Positions 27,778 through 37,136 of a DNA stretch of 64,000 nt are shown piece after piece. Within the stretch, counting starts at the first letter, position 1; the number at the start of each line of letters is the position of its first letter. Both the position numbers and the translations under genes were made by a program. The notes below the pieces were generated by a model that did not search any database, was not told the origin of the DNA, and saw only the letters and a list, made by a program, of their open reading frames with translations. Source of the stretch: Rhodospirillales bacterium (GTDB taxonomy: Bacteria > Pseudomonadota > Alphaproteobacteria > Micavibrionales > Micavibrionaceae); the NCBI GenBank assembly GCA_020638155.1, contig JACKJB010000001.1:1054001-1118000 (forward strand), read 5' to 3'.

Positions 27778-28689
27778 TTATGCCGTTTTTTGCTGCTGGG
27801 AGTCCGGAACGGCGTTTTTGCCAACTTTGTCTTCGTAAACCGGGGGCACGGGATAGCCGCCAAGACAAGTGCATTTTGCATCCGGGTCATCGAAAGACCT
27901 CGCCAGCTTTTCGCTTTGCTCCCCGTCCGGGTCAACATAGCCTTCGACTTCCACCAAGTGTAATTTGCGGCCAGGCATCATGCCGGGGCAGCTATGCAGG
28001 CTCAACGCCTTTAATTCCAAAGCCTGCGCTTTATCAACAATCCGGCCCCGGCTGATATCACCATCAAGATCAAGTGCGAGAAAGCTGCGGTCATCGCCGG
28101 AGGTTTCATATTTCAAACGGGCGACAACGATTGCGCGATGCTCCAGGTTCGGGGCTTCCTTGCTGCTATCGCCGAGCGGCAGGCGCGCCATGATCCGCAT
28201 GCCCTGGTCACCATTTTCATCCATGATGTACCCCCACCACGGATTATTCTGGTCGTCTTCCGGCCACGGCAGCACAGCAAAGGTTGCTTCGCTCTCCCGC
28301 ACCATTGCCAGCGCGGCAAGCGGGTTGCTCGCCTTTTGCATCGGCAACACACTGCTAAAATAATCTTTGGCCATGTCCCAGTAAATAAGGCCGGTATGGT
28401 CTTCCGGGACACTGACAACCACTTTCAAACCAGTCTGCAAAAGCGATACCGCACCGACAAGTTCACGCCAGATGCGGACGATAGCCTCTTTGGGCAATGG
28501 CCCCTGATGACGTCCGAGCAGACGGCGAATCATGATGGCTTCGCGGTCCGGCTGGATGATCTGGACCTTGTTCTTGCGCTTTTCTTCACCGATCTTGACG
28601 ACCATCTCCGCCCGCTTCATAAGCAGATCGTGGATTTTATCATCTAGCGCGTCGATTTGCTGACGTATGGTTCCTACCGTCTTGGACAT
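27778..28689 (-). CDS. chorismate mutase with a prephenate-dehydratase/ACT-like C-terminal region
   Basis: Protein of 303 residues. Residues 1-90 are an AroQ-type chorismate mutase (IRQQIDALDDKIHDLLMKRAEMV, then GEEKRKNK and DREAIMIRRLL). The remaining 200 residues resemble a worn-down prephenate dehydratase followed by an ACT domain: VVVSVPEDHTGL resembles the opening of such a domain, and the end, LVEVEGYVDPDG...CTCLGGYPVP, matches the ACT close (LGSYP) of PheA. Dehydratase catalytic motifs are not evident. It is placed before tyrA, so its products feed tyrosine and perhaps phenylalanine synthesis. The C-terminal part may be a regulatory remnant. Confidence 0.8.
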   Translation of the reverse strand: MSKTVGTIRQQIDALDDKIHDLLMKRAEMVVKIGEEKRKNKVQIIQPDREAIMIRRLLGRHQGPLPKEAIVRIWRELVGAVSLLQTGLKVVVSVPEDHTGLIYWDMAKDYFSSVLPMQKASNPLAALAMVRESEATFAVLPWPEDDQNNPWWGYIMDENGDQGMRIMARLPLGDSSKEAPNLEHRAIVVARLKYETSGDDRSFLALDLDGDISRGRIVDKAQALELKALSLHSCPGMMPGRKLHLVEVEGYVDPDGEQSEKLARSFDDPDAKCTCLGGYPVPPVYEDKVGKNAVPDSQQQKTA

Positions 28690-28734
28690 GAAGGTTTATT
28701 ACCCTGAGTAGTGCGGAAAAGCAAGGCAATCCCG

Positions 28735-29460
28735 TTATGTGGGGACAGCTTCCCCGACAATAATTTTCCGGCCACGTACTTTTTCGGCTTTGCCTTTTGG
28801 GCTGGCGGCGTAAATCTGCTTTGACGCTTCAATCAAATGCAGGCCCGCAAGCCCAGGGAAAATGAAGCGGCCGAAGCTTTCAAACGTATAGGCCGTGCGC
28901 AAGACCAGGAAAGACCGGAACGGCGGCATAAACAAAGCCCGTTCCTTTTGCTCCATCGTGAACAGGCTGCGCTGCAGGTAGCCGTTAATCTGGCCGAGCG
29001 TGTATGGGGTGCCATGACCAAACGGCGTACGGTCCACCCGCGCCCACATTCCCAGGCGGCTTGGCACAACCAGCAGCAAACGCCCGTTGCCTTTCAGGAC
29101 ACGCCAGAATTCGTTAAACATGGTCTCCGGGGACTCGGCAAACTCCAGCCCATGGACGACCAAAATCCGGTCGATCGATTCCGTTTCGAACGGCAGCTCG
29201 TTTTCCGCGGTCAGGCAAACCAGCCCCTTCTGTCCTTCCGGCCAGAAGTGAACCCCGTTCTGGGCAGGCATCGCGGCAAAAACCCGTTCGGCCTGCTCCT
29301 GTATCGGGCGTAAATACGGTGTGGCATAGCCGTAGCCTAAAACCCGCTGACCATCGAGCCCCGGCCAGAGATCGTTAATATGGCTCGACACAAGACGCCG
29401 CACCAGACGTCCGGCGCGGCGGCTGTAAAACTGTTTGAGATCGTAGACCGATGTGCTCAT
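28735..29460 (-). CDS. class I SAM-dependent methyltransferase
   Basis: Protein of 241 residues with a methyltransferase-11 type fold. LDGQRVLGYGYATPYLRP is a degenerate SAM loop (the usual DxGxGxG is VLGYGYATP), and ESIDRILVVHGLEFAESP...FWRVLKGNGRLLLVVPSR forms the following strands. The C-terminal third carries aromatic and hydrophobic stretches. Members with this loop are widespread in Alphaproteobacteria and uncharacterised. The substrate is unknown. It stands alone, 45 bases upstream of the chorismate mutase gene on the same strand. Confidence 0.78.
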   Translation of the reverse strand: MSTSVYDLKQFYSRRAGRLVRRLVSSHINDLWPGLDGQRVLGYGYATPYLRPIQEQAERVFAAMPAQNGVHFWPEGQKGLVCLTAENELPFETESIDRILVVHGLEFAESPETMFNEFWRVLKGNGRLLLVVPSRLGMWARVDRTPFGHGTPYTLGQINGYLQRSLFTMEQKERALFMPPFRSFLVLRTAYTFESFGRFIFPGLAGLHLIEASKQIYAASPKGKAEKVRGRKIIVGEAVPT

Positions 29461-29505
29461 GCCGCTATTCTAAAGCAGATGGAGACAGCATGCCAGCGGA
29501 GAGAC

Positions 29506-30075
29506 TTAACGCGGTCCCGGGGTTGCCGCAGCAATGCGCTGCTCCATCTTTTTCGTCAAGCGGACTTTCAGGATTTCCGCGATGTCAGGCATATTTTTTT
29601 CCAGCGCCGTATCAAAAGGCGCAGGATATTTTCCGTGCGTTGTATCGCTCGAATACCCGCCCGAGTAAGCAGGATCAACCGAGACATCCGTCGCCAGCAG
29701 CAGCGCGATATTCTCTGCACCAGCCTCTATAGCCGCATAAAGCATGGATTTTGAACTCATGAAGTAACCGCCCTCAGGGCCAAAGCTGCTTACATATTCA
29801 ACGTGCGCCATTGTGTTTCCATTGGATAGCTTGCCCAGCATCACAGAAAAGATATCCATGTCATCGCGGGCAAAAACAGCGTCATAGATACTCTTCGCGT
29901 CATCGCCGCGAATATGCCTGATATTGTCAGCAATCGTCATGATTGTTTCAAGATCGCTTGCAGGATCCTTAATTGCAGACATCACATCGACAATAGCCTG
30001 CTTGTTTTCCGCTTCAAGGCGTTTCTTTTCGGCGTATGAGTCAAATTTTTCCTTTAGAAATCCCGGCATCCACAT
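29506..30075 (-). CDS. small ankyrin-like protein, unknown function
   Basis: Cytosolic protein of 189 residues. The start at 30075 is supported by AGGAGAG six bases upstream; an earlier in-frame ATG at 30120 lacks one. The middle is charged and helical (KKRLEAENKQAIVDVMSAIKD). The C-terminal half has two ankyrin-like helix pairs, SMLYAAIEAGAENIALLLATD and FDTALEKNMPDIAEILKVRL. It ends 45 bases after the methyltransferase start and is transcribed in the same direction as mutT. No family is certain. Confidence 0.65.
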   Translation of the reverse strand: MWMPGFLKEKFDSYAEKKRLEAENKQAIVDVMSAIKDPASDLETIMTIADNIRHIRGDDAKSIYDAVFARDDMDIFSVMLGKLSNGNTMAHVEYVSSFGPEGGYFMSSKSMLYAAIEAGAENIALLLATDVSVDPAYSGGYSSDTTHGKYPAPFDTALEKNMPDIAEILKVRLTKKMEQRIAAATPGPR

Positions 30076-30126
30076 GGTTTCTCTCCTGCTTGATAAAATT
30101 TGCCAAGCTTTAGCAAACAATAAAAA

Positions 30127-30600
30127 TTATGTCAATAAATTGAGTAGAGGATCTATTAATGGTAAATCCGCCGCAGGCATTTCAAAATCATATAGCTGTG
30201 CAGGCATAACCCATTTCAGGGCCTGTCCTTCTTTGGCCTGCGGCGTTCCTTTCCAGACCCGGCAGACGAACAGCGGCATCAACAGGTGGAAATCTTCATA
30301 GCCGTGAGACGCGAAAGCCGCCGCAGAAAAGCAGCAAGGCCGCGTTTCAATACCAAGCTCTTCGCGCAGTTCGCGCATCAGGGCATATTCAGGCGTTTCC
30401 CCGTCATCAATCTTGCCGCCGGGAAACTCCCACAGCCCTGCCATGGCTTTGCCTTCCGGGCGCTGCGCGATCAGGATGCGGCCATCGGCATCAACAAGGG
30501 CTGCTGCCGCGACAAACACCACAGGCTTACGCGGGCAATCCGGCGGCGGCAGTTCGAGGGCTTCGGCGCAACCGACATGTTTTTGAACAAATTTAACCAT
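30127..30600 (-). CDS. mutT: MutT-type NUDIX hydrolase
   Basis: Enzyme of 157 residues expected to hydrolyse 8-oxo-dGTP and so prevent oxidative mutation. The full NUDIX box is present: GGKIDDGETPEYALMRELREELG. The preceding segment RILIAQRPEGKAMAGLWEFPGG is typical of MutT. An N-terminal stretch of about 20 residues precedes the domain. The gene lies near secA, as in many Alphaproteobacteria, and is separated from the parvulin gene by a terminator. Confidence 0.88.
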   Translation of the reverse strand: MVKFVQKHVGCAEALELPPPDCPRKPVVFVAAAALVDADGRILIAQRPEGKAMAGLWEFPGGKIDDGETPEYALMRELREELGIETRPCCFSAAAFASHGYEDFHLLMPLFVCRVWKGTPQAKEGQALKWVMPAQLYDFEMPAADLPLIDPLLNLLT

Positions 30601-30623
30601 GGCGATGTTTTAACGCCCAAAAG

Positions 30624-30653
30624 AAAAGGCCGCAACCTTCGCTGCGGCCTTTT
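30624..30653 (-). terminator. Rho-independent terminator between the parvulin gene and mutT
   Basis: An 11-bp stem (AAAAGGCCGCA / TGCGGCCTTTT) has an 8-base loop and A/T-runs on both sides, so it could work in both directions. It lies 20 bases after the parvulin stop and 23 bases ahead of the mutT start on the minus strand. Confidence 0.85.
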
Positions 30654-30673
30654 TTACGATTTCGTGTGTCCGG

Positions 30674-31624
30674 TTATTTTTTGACCGGTTCGCCGTTGAT
30701 ATCAAATTTCTTGATCTTGGCGTCTTTTTGCCAGCCTTCGACCAGCTCGGTCAGAACCTGCTGGCGCAGCTGGGCTTCCAGTTGCGGTTTCACAGCTTCG
30801 AACTCAGGCTCTTTACGGGTGCGGCGATCTTCGACTTTAATCACGTGCCAGCCAAACTGGGTCTGGACAGGATCTTTGCTGACAGAACCCGGCTCCATCG
30901 CGAAGGCGGCTTCGGCAAATTCCGGCACCATTTCACCTTTCGCGAACCAGCCGAGCTCGCCGCCATTTTGTGCGGACGGGCCGGTGGAGTATTCTTTGGC
31001 CAGCTCTTCGAAGTTACCGCCTTCGTTCAGCTTGGCAATGACTTCGCGACCTTTCTCTTCACTATCGACCAGAATGTGGCGGGCGTGGGTTTCTTTGATC
31101 TCGCCCATTTCTTCCAGCATATCCTGATAGGCTTTCAGGAGTTTTTTCTGGGTGATCTGCGCGTCGATCTGGCGATCGATGAACACGTTACGGACGATCT
31201 GGTCTTTTGCCTGGTTAACAAGCTGTTCAACTTCCGGGTCGGCCGTCAGCTCGGCACTACCGGCTTTGGCGTTGATAACGCGGTTGTTGACGACCTGCTC
31301 CAGAGCCAACGGAAACAATGTCTGGATAGGCATCTGACGCACCTGCTCCGGCAGGCCGCTGATGAAGTTAAACACATCGCTGCGCATGATTTCTTCGCCG
31401 TTGACTTTGGCAACCACAGGGTTCCCCAGTTTAATCATCGGCGCGTTTTCATCTTTGGCCGCATCGGCGCTGGCTGGCGCAATCTGGCTCAGCTCAGCCT
31501 CTTCGCTCTCAGCAACACCGTTCCCGGACATCATCACCATAGCGCCGACAGCGACCAGAGCCACCACGGCGACAACGGCGATAATCGGGCCTTTGCCTTT
31601 TGAATCTTGTTTCATATCAGACAT
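30674..31624 (-). CDS. membrane-anchored parvulin-type peptidyl-prolyl isomerase
   Basis: Protein of 316 residues anchored by one N-terminal helix (about 13-33, IIAVVAVVALVAVGAMVMM) with the rest outside the cytoplasm. A SurA/PrsA-like helical domain is followed by a parvulin domain at about 175-275, with the signatures HARHILVDSEEKGREV and NGGELGWFAKGEMVPEF. It should assist folding of exported proteins. It is divergent from secA across a 233-base gap, a common alphaproteobacterial arrangement that ties it to protein export. Confidence 0.92.
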   Translation of the reverse strand: MSDMKQDSKGKGPIIAVVAVVALVAVGAMVMMSGNGVAESEEAELSQIAPASADAAKDENAPMIKLGNPVVAKVNGEEIMRSDVFNFISGLPEQVRQMPIQTLFPLALEQVVNNRVINAKAGSAELTADPEVEQLVNQAKDQIVRNVFIDRQIDAQITQKKLLKAYQDMLEEMGEIKETHARHILVDSEEKGREVIAKLNEGGNFEELAKEYSTGPSAQNGGELGWFAKGEMVPEFAEAAFAMEPGSVSKDPVQTQFGWHVIKVEDRRTRKEPEFEAVKPQLEAQLRQQVLTELVEGWQKDAKIKKFDINGEPVKK

Positions 31625-31857
31625 ATTTCTATTCCCCTAACTTCTTCACATGAGAAAAATTCGTTGGATAACTACGCGATAAGTAATGTATCCACCCGGA
31701 TTCAAATAATAAAGTACTTTCTGAAATCAAGGCCATGTTATCAACGTCCCATTGACGTAAGGCCTTTGAGCGCTTATATCAGAGCGGATATACGTATATT
31801 CATCGTGCTGCGCCCCCTTATGGACCGGCCAAAATCGCTTAGTATGACAAGGACAGA

Positions 31858-34593
31858 ATGTTGCTTACTCTCGCTACGAAAATTTTTGGTTCCAGTAATG
31901 ATCGCGTCCTTAAAGGGCTTTATCGTCACATAGAGCCAATTAACGCGCTTGAACCCAAATACGAAGCGATGAACGATTCAGAGCTGGCAGGTCAGACCGC
32001 TGAATTTCGCCAGCGTCTTGAAAAAGGCGAGTCACTTGATGACCTGATGCACGAAGCCTTCGCCGTTGTCCGCGAGGCCGCCAAACGAACGCTCGGCCAG
32101 CGGCACTACGATGTCCAGCTTGTCGGCGGACTCGCCCTGCATCAGGGCAAGATTGCCGAGATGAAAACCGGTGAGGGTAAAACGCTTGTGGCGACGCTGG
32201 CCGTTTACCTGAACGCGCTGTCCGGCAAAGGCGTACACGTTGTGACCGTCAACGATTACCTTGCTCAGCGTGATGCGGAATGGATGGGGCAAGTCTATCG
32301 TTTCCTCGGCCTGACCGTTGGATGCATCACCGGAAATGTTGAAGATGGTGACCGCAAAGCGGCTTACGCCGCAGACATTACATACGGAACGAACAACGAA
32401 TTCGGGTTTGATTACCTGCGCGATAACATGAAGTACCAACTGGATAATATGGTCCAGCGCGATTTCAATTTCGCAATCGTTGACGAGGTCGACTCGATCC
32501 TCATCGACGAAGCACGGACACCTTTGATTATTTCCGGTCCGTCCGAGTCGTTTTCCGGCCTGTATCAGGAAGTGAACAAGATCATACCGTTCTTAGACGA
32601 AAAGGATTTTGACCTGGATGAGAAAATGCGCACCGTCACTTTTACCGATAACGGGACGGAGCATATCGAGGACTTGCTGCGGGAACATCAGATCCTGACC
32701 GATGGCGCGCTGTACGATGCGAACAACATCGCCCTCGTCCATCATGTGAACCAGGCCTTGCGAGCGCACAAGCTGTTCTTCCTGGACAAGGATTACATCG
32801 TCAAGGACGGCAAGGTCATCATCATTGATGAGTTTACAGGCCGGATGATGGAAGGCCGCCGTTTCTCCGATGGGCTGCACCAGGCACTGGAAGCCAAGGA
32901 AGGTACCGATATCCAGAATGAAAACCAGACTTTGGCCTCAATCACGTTCCAGAATTATTTCCGGATGTATCCGAAGCTGGCCGGCATGACCGGTACGGCG
33001 ATGACTGAAGCCACAGAATTTGCCGACATCTACAATCTCGGCGTCATCGAAATCCCAACCAATGTCCCGGTCAGCCGGATTGACGTTGATGATAAAATTT
33101 TCAAGAGCCTTGCTGAAAAAGAAGCGGCAGCGCTTAAAATTATCAAGGATTGCCGCAAGCGCGAGCAGCCTGTTCTTGTCGGCACCACATCGATTGAAAA
33201 ATCCGAAAACCTTTCAGAGCTGCTTAAGAAAAACAAGATTCCGCACAACGTCCTGAATGCGCGCTACCACGAGCAGGAAGCCTTCATCATCGCCCAGGCC
33301 GGGCAGCCGGGCGCGGTGACCATCGCCACCAATATGGCGGGCCGCGGGACCGATATCCAGCTTGGCGGGAACGTCGAAATGCGGATCAAAGCTGAAATTG
33401 ATGAGAGCTTGTCCGAAGACAAACAGAAAAAAGCGGCTGAAAAAATCCGCGCCGAAGTTAAAGAAAACCAGGAAAAAGTCCGCGCTGCCGGCGGCCTTTA
33501 TGTCATCGGTACAGAACGGCACGAATCCCGCCGGATTGATAACCAGCTGCGTGGCCGTTCCGGGCGTCAGGGTGATCCGGGCGAAACCGTTTTCTTCCTG
33601 TCGCTGGAAGACGATCTCATGCGCATTTTCGGATCAGAGAAAATGGAAATGCTGCTGGCGCATAAACATATCGGCCTTCGCGACGGGGAAGCCCTGACCC
33701 ACCCGTGGATCAGCAAAACACTGGAACGGGCGCAAGCCAAGGTCGAAGCCATGAACTTTGATGTCCGGAAAAACCTGCTGAAGTTCGATAACGTAATGAA
33801 CGACCAGCGGAAAGTCATTTACGACCAGCGCCGCGAACTGATGGCCGCCGACGATGTCGAAGAATTCGTCGATGATATGCGCCATACGGTGATCGAGGAC
33901 CTCGTCCATCGCTGCATCCCCCCGCGCACCTATGCTGAGCAGTGGGATGTCGAAACACTCAAGAGTGAAGCTCAGCGCCTGCTAAACCTTGACCTTCCGC
34001 TTGATGAATGGGCCAAGGAAGAAGGCATCGCCGAAACGGAGATTGTAGAGCGGCTGCTTGATGAATCCGACCGTAAGATGGCACAAAAAGCGGCTAATAC
34101 CGGGCCGGACCTTTACCGCAAACTGCAAAAAGGGCTGGTGCTGCAAAAACTCGACCAGCACTGGAAAGAGCATTTGCTGAACCTCGACCATTTACGCCAG
34201 GGGATTAACCTGCGCGCCTTTGCCCAGCGCGACCCGCTGAACGAATATAAGGCGGAAGCCTTTGCCATGTTTGAAATGATGCTGGATCACCTGCGGGAAA
34301 GTGTCACGGAAATGCTGAGCCTTGTTGAGTTCAATGTCGATCCGGACGCGAAAAGCCTGATGTTCCGTCGCGGCGGCGGGCAAACCCATGAAACGCGGCA
34401 GGACCCGGCCTTGGTCGGCGCTCCCGTCGAGAAGACGGCAAACTTCAAAGCGGCCAATGTCCAGCCATTCCCGGAACGACTAGCATTTGATGAGAACAAC
34501 CCGGAAACCTGGGGCAAAGTCCAACGCAATGCGGCCTGCCCGTGCGGTAGCGGCAAGAAGTTCAAACATTGTCATGGCAAGGTTACCGCTTAG
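31858..34593 (+). CDS. secA: preprotein translocase ATPase SecA
   Basis: Motor of 911 residues driving proteins through SecYEG. It has Walker [18 protein letters not shown], the DEAD-type Walker [21 protein letters not shown], and the zinc-binding tail [14 protein letters not shown] that binds SecB and phospholipid. Length and order of domains are normal. The 233-base divergent region upstream must hold promoters for secA and the parvulin gene; no clear operator was seen there. The 3' end overlaps the convergent hypothetical gene by 11 bases. Confidence 0.98.
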   Translation: MLLTLATKIFGSSNDRVLKGLYRHIEPINALEPKYEAMNDSELAGQTAEFRQRLEKGESLDDLMHEAFAVVREAAKRTLGQRHYDVQLVGGLALHQGKIAEMKTGEGKTLVATLAVYLNALSGKGVHVVTVNDYLAQRDAEWMGQVYRFLGLTVGCITGNVEDGDRKAAYAADITYGTNNEFGFDYLRDNMKYQLDNMVQRDFNFAIVDEVDSILIDEARTPLIISGPSESFSGLYQEVNKIIPFLDEKDFDLDEKMRTVTFTDNGTEHIEDLLREHQILTDGALYDANNIALVHHVNQALRAHKLFFLDKDYIVKDGKVIIIDEFTGRMMEGRRFSDGLHQALEAKEGTDIQNENQTLASITFQNYFRMYPKLAGMTGTAMTEATEFADIYNLGVIEIPTNVPVSRIDVDDKIFKSLAEKEAAALKIIKDCRKREQPVLVGTTSIEKSENLSELLKKNKIPHNVLNARYHEQEAFIIAQAGQPGAVTIATNMAGRGTDIQLGGNVEMRIKAEIDESLSEDKQKKAAEKIRAEVKENQEKVRAAGGLYVIGTERHESRRIDNQLRGRSGRQGDPGETVFFLSLEDDLMRIFGSEKMEMLLAHKHIGLRDGEALTHPWISKTLERAQAKVEAMNFDVRKNLLKFDNVMNDQRKVIYDQRRELMAADDVEEFVDDMRHTVIEDLVHRCIPPRTYAEQWDVETLKSEAQRLLNLDLPLDEWAKEEGIAETEIVERLLDESDRKMAQKAANTGPDLYRKLQKGLVLQKLDQHWKEHLLNLDHLRQGINLRAFAQRDPLNEYKAEAFAMFEMMLDHLRESVTEMLSLVEFNVDPDAKSLMFRRGGGQTHETRQDPALVGAPVEKTANFKAANVQPFPERLAFDENNPETWGKVQRNAACPCGSGKKFKHCHGKVTA

Positions 34594-35071
34594 GCTGCCT
34601 TACATCGTTATGAAGATAATCGGCATATTTTGTGCGCCCTTCAATACTCATGATGCTTTTCAGGAACTGACCCGCTTCGACGGCCATGACATCAGGGCGT
34701 AATTTTGTAATAGCTTCAACGGAATCATTTTTAAGATTAATTCTTTTCTCCCCAAAAGCATGATGGTTAAAAAGCTTTGCGCTCTTTCCACCATCAAAAC
34801 GAATATGCAGCTCTGCGCTATCGAGATAAAAACGAAACTCGCCTTCTTCTGGCACATCCTCATTGAATCCCGTAAGCACAATTGATCCGTAATATCCCGG
34901 AGACAACGGCTTGTCCTGGACCGTAGACTGATAGCCTCTAATCAGGCCCGCCTCAACGACCATATCCAGATATTGTTTAATCGTATCAGCATATGTGTGC
35001 ATAGCTTCAAGCTTATCTTTTGTCACCATAGGAAACTGACGCTGCGCGATTTTTTTGATATCTATTTTCAT
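34583..35071 (-). CDS. hypothetical protein
   Basis: Soluble protein of 162 residues without signal peptide or membrane helix. The N-terminus is helical and basic ([19 protein letters not shown]), the centre beta-rich ([21 protein letters not shown]). No family was recognised. Composition is less GC-rich than secA. It overlaps the end of secA by 11 bases, tail to tail. The coding nature is supported by length and an AGG-rich site just upstream; it could be a lineage-specific gene. Confidence 0.6.
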   Translation of the reverse strand: MKIDIKKIAQRQFPMVTKDKLEAMHTYADTIKQYLDMVVEAGLIRGYQSTVQDKPLSPGYYGSIVLTGFNEDVPEEGEFRFYLDSAELHIRFDGGKSAKLFNHHAFGEKRINLKNDSVEAITKLRPDVMAVEAGQFLKSIMSIEGRTKYADYLHNDVRQPKR

Positions 35072-35215
35072 GGTTATAATTGACCTCCCGTTTCATCTGA
35101 TTTGTTTTGGCAAAATTTCAGGTAAGAGGTCAAGTCTTATGAAATTTGCAGTGCAGCATCGCTGCCTCTGTCGTTTTCTCTTCACTAAACAGACAGGTTG
35201 TGATATTATGTAATT

Positions 35216-35253
35216 ATATGTTTGTGTAGCGAAGCTTCGTTATTCAAACATAT
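35216..35253 (+). promoter_or_regulatory. hairpin just upstream of the J-domain gene start
   Basis: ATATGTTTG (35216-35224) pairs perfectly with CAAACATAT (35245-35253), enclosing a smaller palindrome CGAAG/CTTCG. It ends directly before the GAGGGTG ribosome site of the TTG-initiated gene at 35263. Such a hairpin could act as an operator at DNA level or adjust translation; which is unknown. Confidence 0.5.
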
Positions 35254-35262
35254 GAGGGTGCA

Positions 35263-35850
35263 TTGAACACGACGTTAGATATCAAATGGGCTTATCAGCT
35301 GCTGCAAGCTGACCACAGTGCCTGTGAAGACTCTATAAAACAAAATTACAGAAAACTGGTCAAACAGTGGCATCCGGACCGCTGGGCGCGTTATCCCGAT
35401 AAACGCGCACACGCCGCCCGTAAAATGCAGCAGATCAACGATGCCTACCGCATGATCCGTACTGCGCCCCTGCGCCACCAACCACAGCAGACACAGCAAC
35501 CGCAATCGGCGCACAATGACGCATGGTCGCAGACCTATCGCGAATACAGCACAACACGCCGCAGCTCTCATCATGAAAGCAGGCATCCTCCCCGCCCCGC
35601 ATACCGCAGACGTCGCCGCGGCGGAAGCCCGCTAACATTCCTTTTCTATCATACATTCCTGTTCATCGCCGGTTATATCCTGGGGATGGGAATCACGCAT
35701 ATCCTGATCCCGGCATTTCTTGACATTCCTTTTGCAGACTTGTCACCGGCATTGGTCTACGGAGTCCAGTTTACCTTTGGAGGCCTCAGCATGATCTTTA
35801 AAGACGGGTTCTGGGGGTTTTTGATTGAGCTTATTTTCATCTGGTTTTAA
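35263..35850 (+). CDS. J-domain membrane protein
   Basis: Protein of 195 residues. An N-terminal J domain (about 5-65) contains the HPD tripeptide (KQWHPDRWARYP) needed to stimulate DnaK. A Gln/Ser/Arg-rich linker follows (about 68-125), then two hydrophobic segments (about 127-155 and 165-190). The J domain would thus present DnaK to the membrane. The start is a TTG with GAGGG five bases upstream; no ATG is available before the J domain. It converges on the CorC-like gene, overlapping it by 4 bases. Confidence 0.82.
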   Translation: MNTTLDIKWAYQLLQADHSACEDSIKQNYRKLVKQWHPDRWARYPDKRAHAARKMQQINDAYRMIRTAPLRHQPQQTQQPQSAHNDAWSQTYREYSTTRRSSHHESRHPPRPAYRRRRRGGSPLTFLFYHTFLFIAGYILGMGITHILIPAFLDIPFADLSPALVYGVQFTFGGLSMIFKDGFWGFLIELIFIWF

Positions 35851-37133
35851 GCCGCCTCTTCAGCCGGCTTCTTCTTTTTCGGGGTAATGCGGACCAGTGT
35901 GATCTGGTTGCGCTGACGCTTGACGATATCAAAGCGCAGACCGAAGAAGTTAAAGGACTGCCCTGCCTCGGGGATCATCTCGGCTTCGTGCAGGATCAGC
36001 CCGGCAACGGTTGAATAATGGTTGTCCGGCAAGTCCCATTCAAATTCCCGGTTCAGGTCGCGGATCGTCACATCGCCGTCCACCAGGTATGTGCCGTTTG
36101 GCTGTTTCCGAACCCCGGCGACGATTTCATCCATTTCGTCTTCGATCTCGCCAACGATTTCCTCAATGATGTCTTCAAGCGTCACCACCCCCATGAAGCT
36201 GCCATATTCATCGACCACGATGGCAAAATGCTCACGGCGCTGGCGGAAGACCTGGAGCTGGTCAAACAGTGTCGTTGCTTCGGGGATATACCAAGGCTCC
36301 GTTGCGAGGGCGACGGGATCGATTTTATCCGTTTTCCCGTCCTGGGCCTGAATTTCTTTCACCATCGATTTCACATGGATAATGCCGACGATATTGTCCT
36401 GGTTATCGCGGTAAAGCGGTACGCGGGTATAAGGGCTGTCGAGCAGTTCTTCGATAATTTTTTCGACCGGCTGGGCGGCATCGATCATCGTGACGTTCTT
36501 CCGGTGGGTCATGACTTCACAGACCTCTACATCCGCCAGATCGAGAATTGAGCGCAGCATCGCCCGCTGCTCGTTGGTTTCCTCTTCCGGACCGGTATGC
36601 ATTTCAATGACGCCGCGCAGAAGCTCGGCATGGCTGCCGGCACTGACCATCGAGATATCGACGCCTGCCAGACGCAGAACGAAGCGGACCAGCGCCGTAA
36701 TCATCTCGACAACCGGGGCCAGGACGATCGTGACGGCATGGATGACCGGCGCTATAAACATTGCCATCTTGTCGGCAAAATGCAGCGCATAGGTTTTGGG
36801 CAGCACCTCGGCAAAAATCAACACCAGCAGGGTCATGACCAATGTGGCATACACAACCCCCGCCTCACCGAACACTTTAATCAAAACGCTGGTCGCCAGG
36901 GCAGACGCCAGAATATTGACAAGGTTGTTCCCCAAAAGCAGCGCCCCGATCATCCGCTCTTTTTTCTCCCGGATCTTGTTGACCAGAACAGCGCGTTTGT
37001 TCCCGGCTTTGGCCAGCGAGTGCAGCCGCGCCTTGGATGCCGCTGTCAGCGCCGTTTCGGAACCGGAGAAGAACGCCGATAAAATCAGCAGTACAAAAAT
37101 TGCGATCACAGACAAAGCAAAACTGGTTGTCAT
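35847..37133 (-). CDS. HlyC/CorC family transporter-associated protein (CNNM + CBS)
   Basis: Protein of 428 residues. A DUF21/CNNM membrane domain covers about 1-170 (SAFFSGSETALTAASKARLH, several helices), followed by a CBS pair (about 205-325, MTHRKNVTMIDA... and IVGIIHVKSMV) and a CorC/HlyC C-terminal domain with VVDEYGSFMGVVTLEDI[I]EEI. Relatives are involved in magnesium or cobalt efflux or resistance. It starts 3 bases after the aroB stop, giving the aroK-aroB-corC order usual in this class. Confidence 0.92.
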   Translation of the reverse strand: MTTSFALSVIAIFVLLILSAFFSGSETALTAASKARLHSLAKAGNKRAVLVNKIREKKERMIGALLLGNNLVNILASALATSVLIKVFGEAGVVYATLVMTLLVLIFAEVLPKTYALHFADKMAMFIAPVIHAVTIVLAPVVEMITALVRFVLRLAGVDISMVSAGSHAELLRGVIEMHTGPEEETNEQRAMLRSILDLADVEVCEVMTHRKNVTMIDAAQPVEKIIEELLDSPYTRVPLYRDNQDNIVGIIHVKSMVKEIQAQDGKTDKIDPVALATEPWYIPEATTLFDQLQVFRQRREHFAIVVDEYGSFMGVVTLEDIIEEIVGEIEDEMDEIVAGVRKQPNGTYLVDGDVTIRDLNREFEWDLPDNHYSTVAGLILHEAEMIPEAGQSFNFFGLRFDIVKRQRNQITLVRITPKKKKPAEEAA

Positions 37134-37136
37134 TTT

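Noticed and set aside
31607..31933. Open frame spanning the gap between the parvulin gene and secA
   Set aside because: Overlaps both gene starts and has no ribosome site or protein character; the gap is better read as a divergent promoter region.
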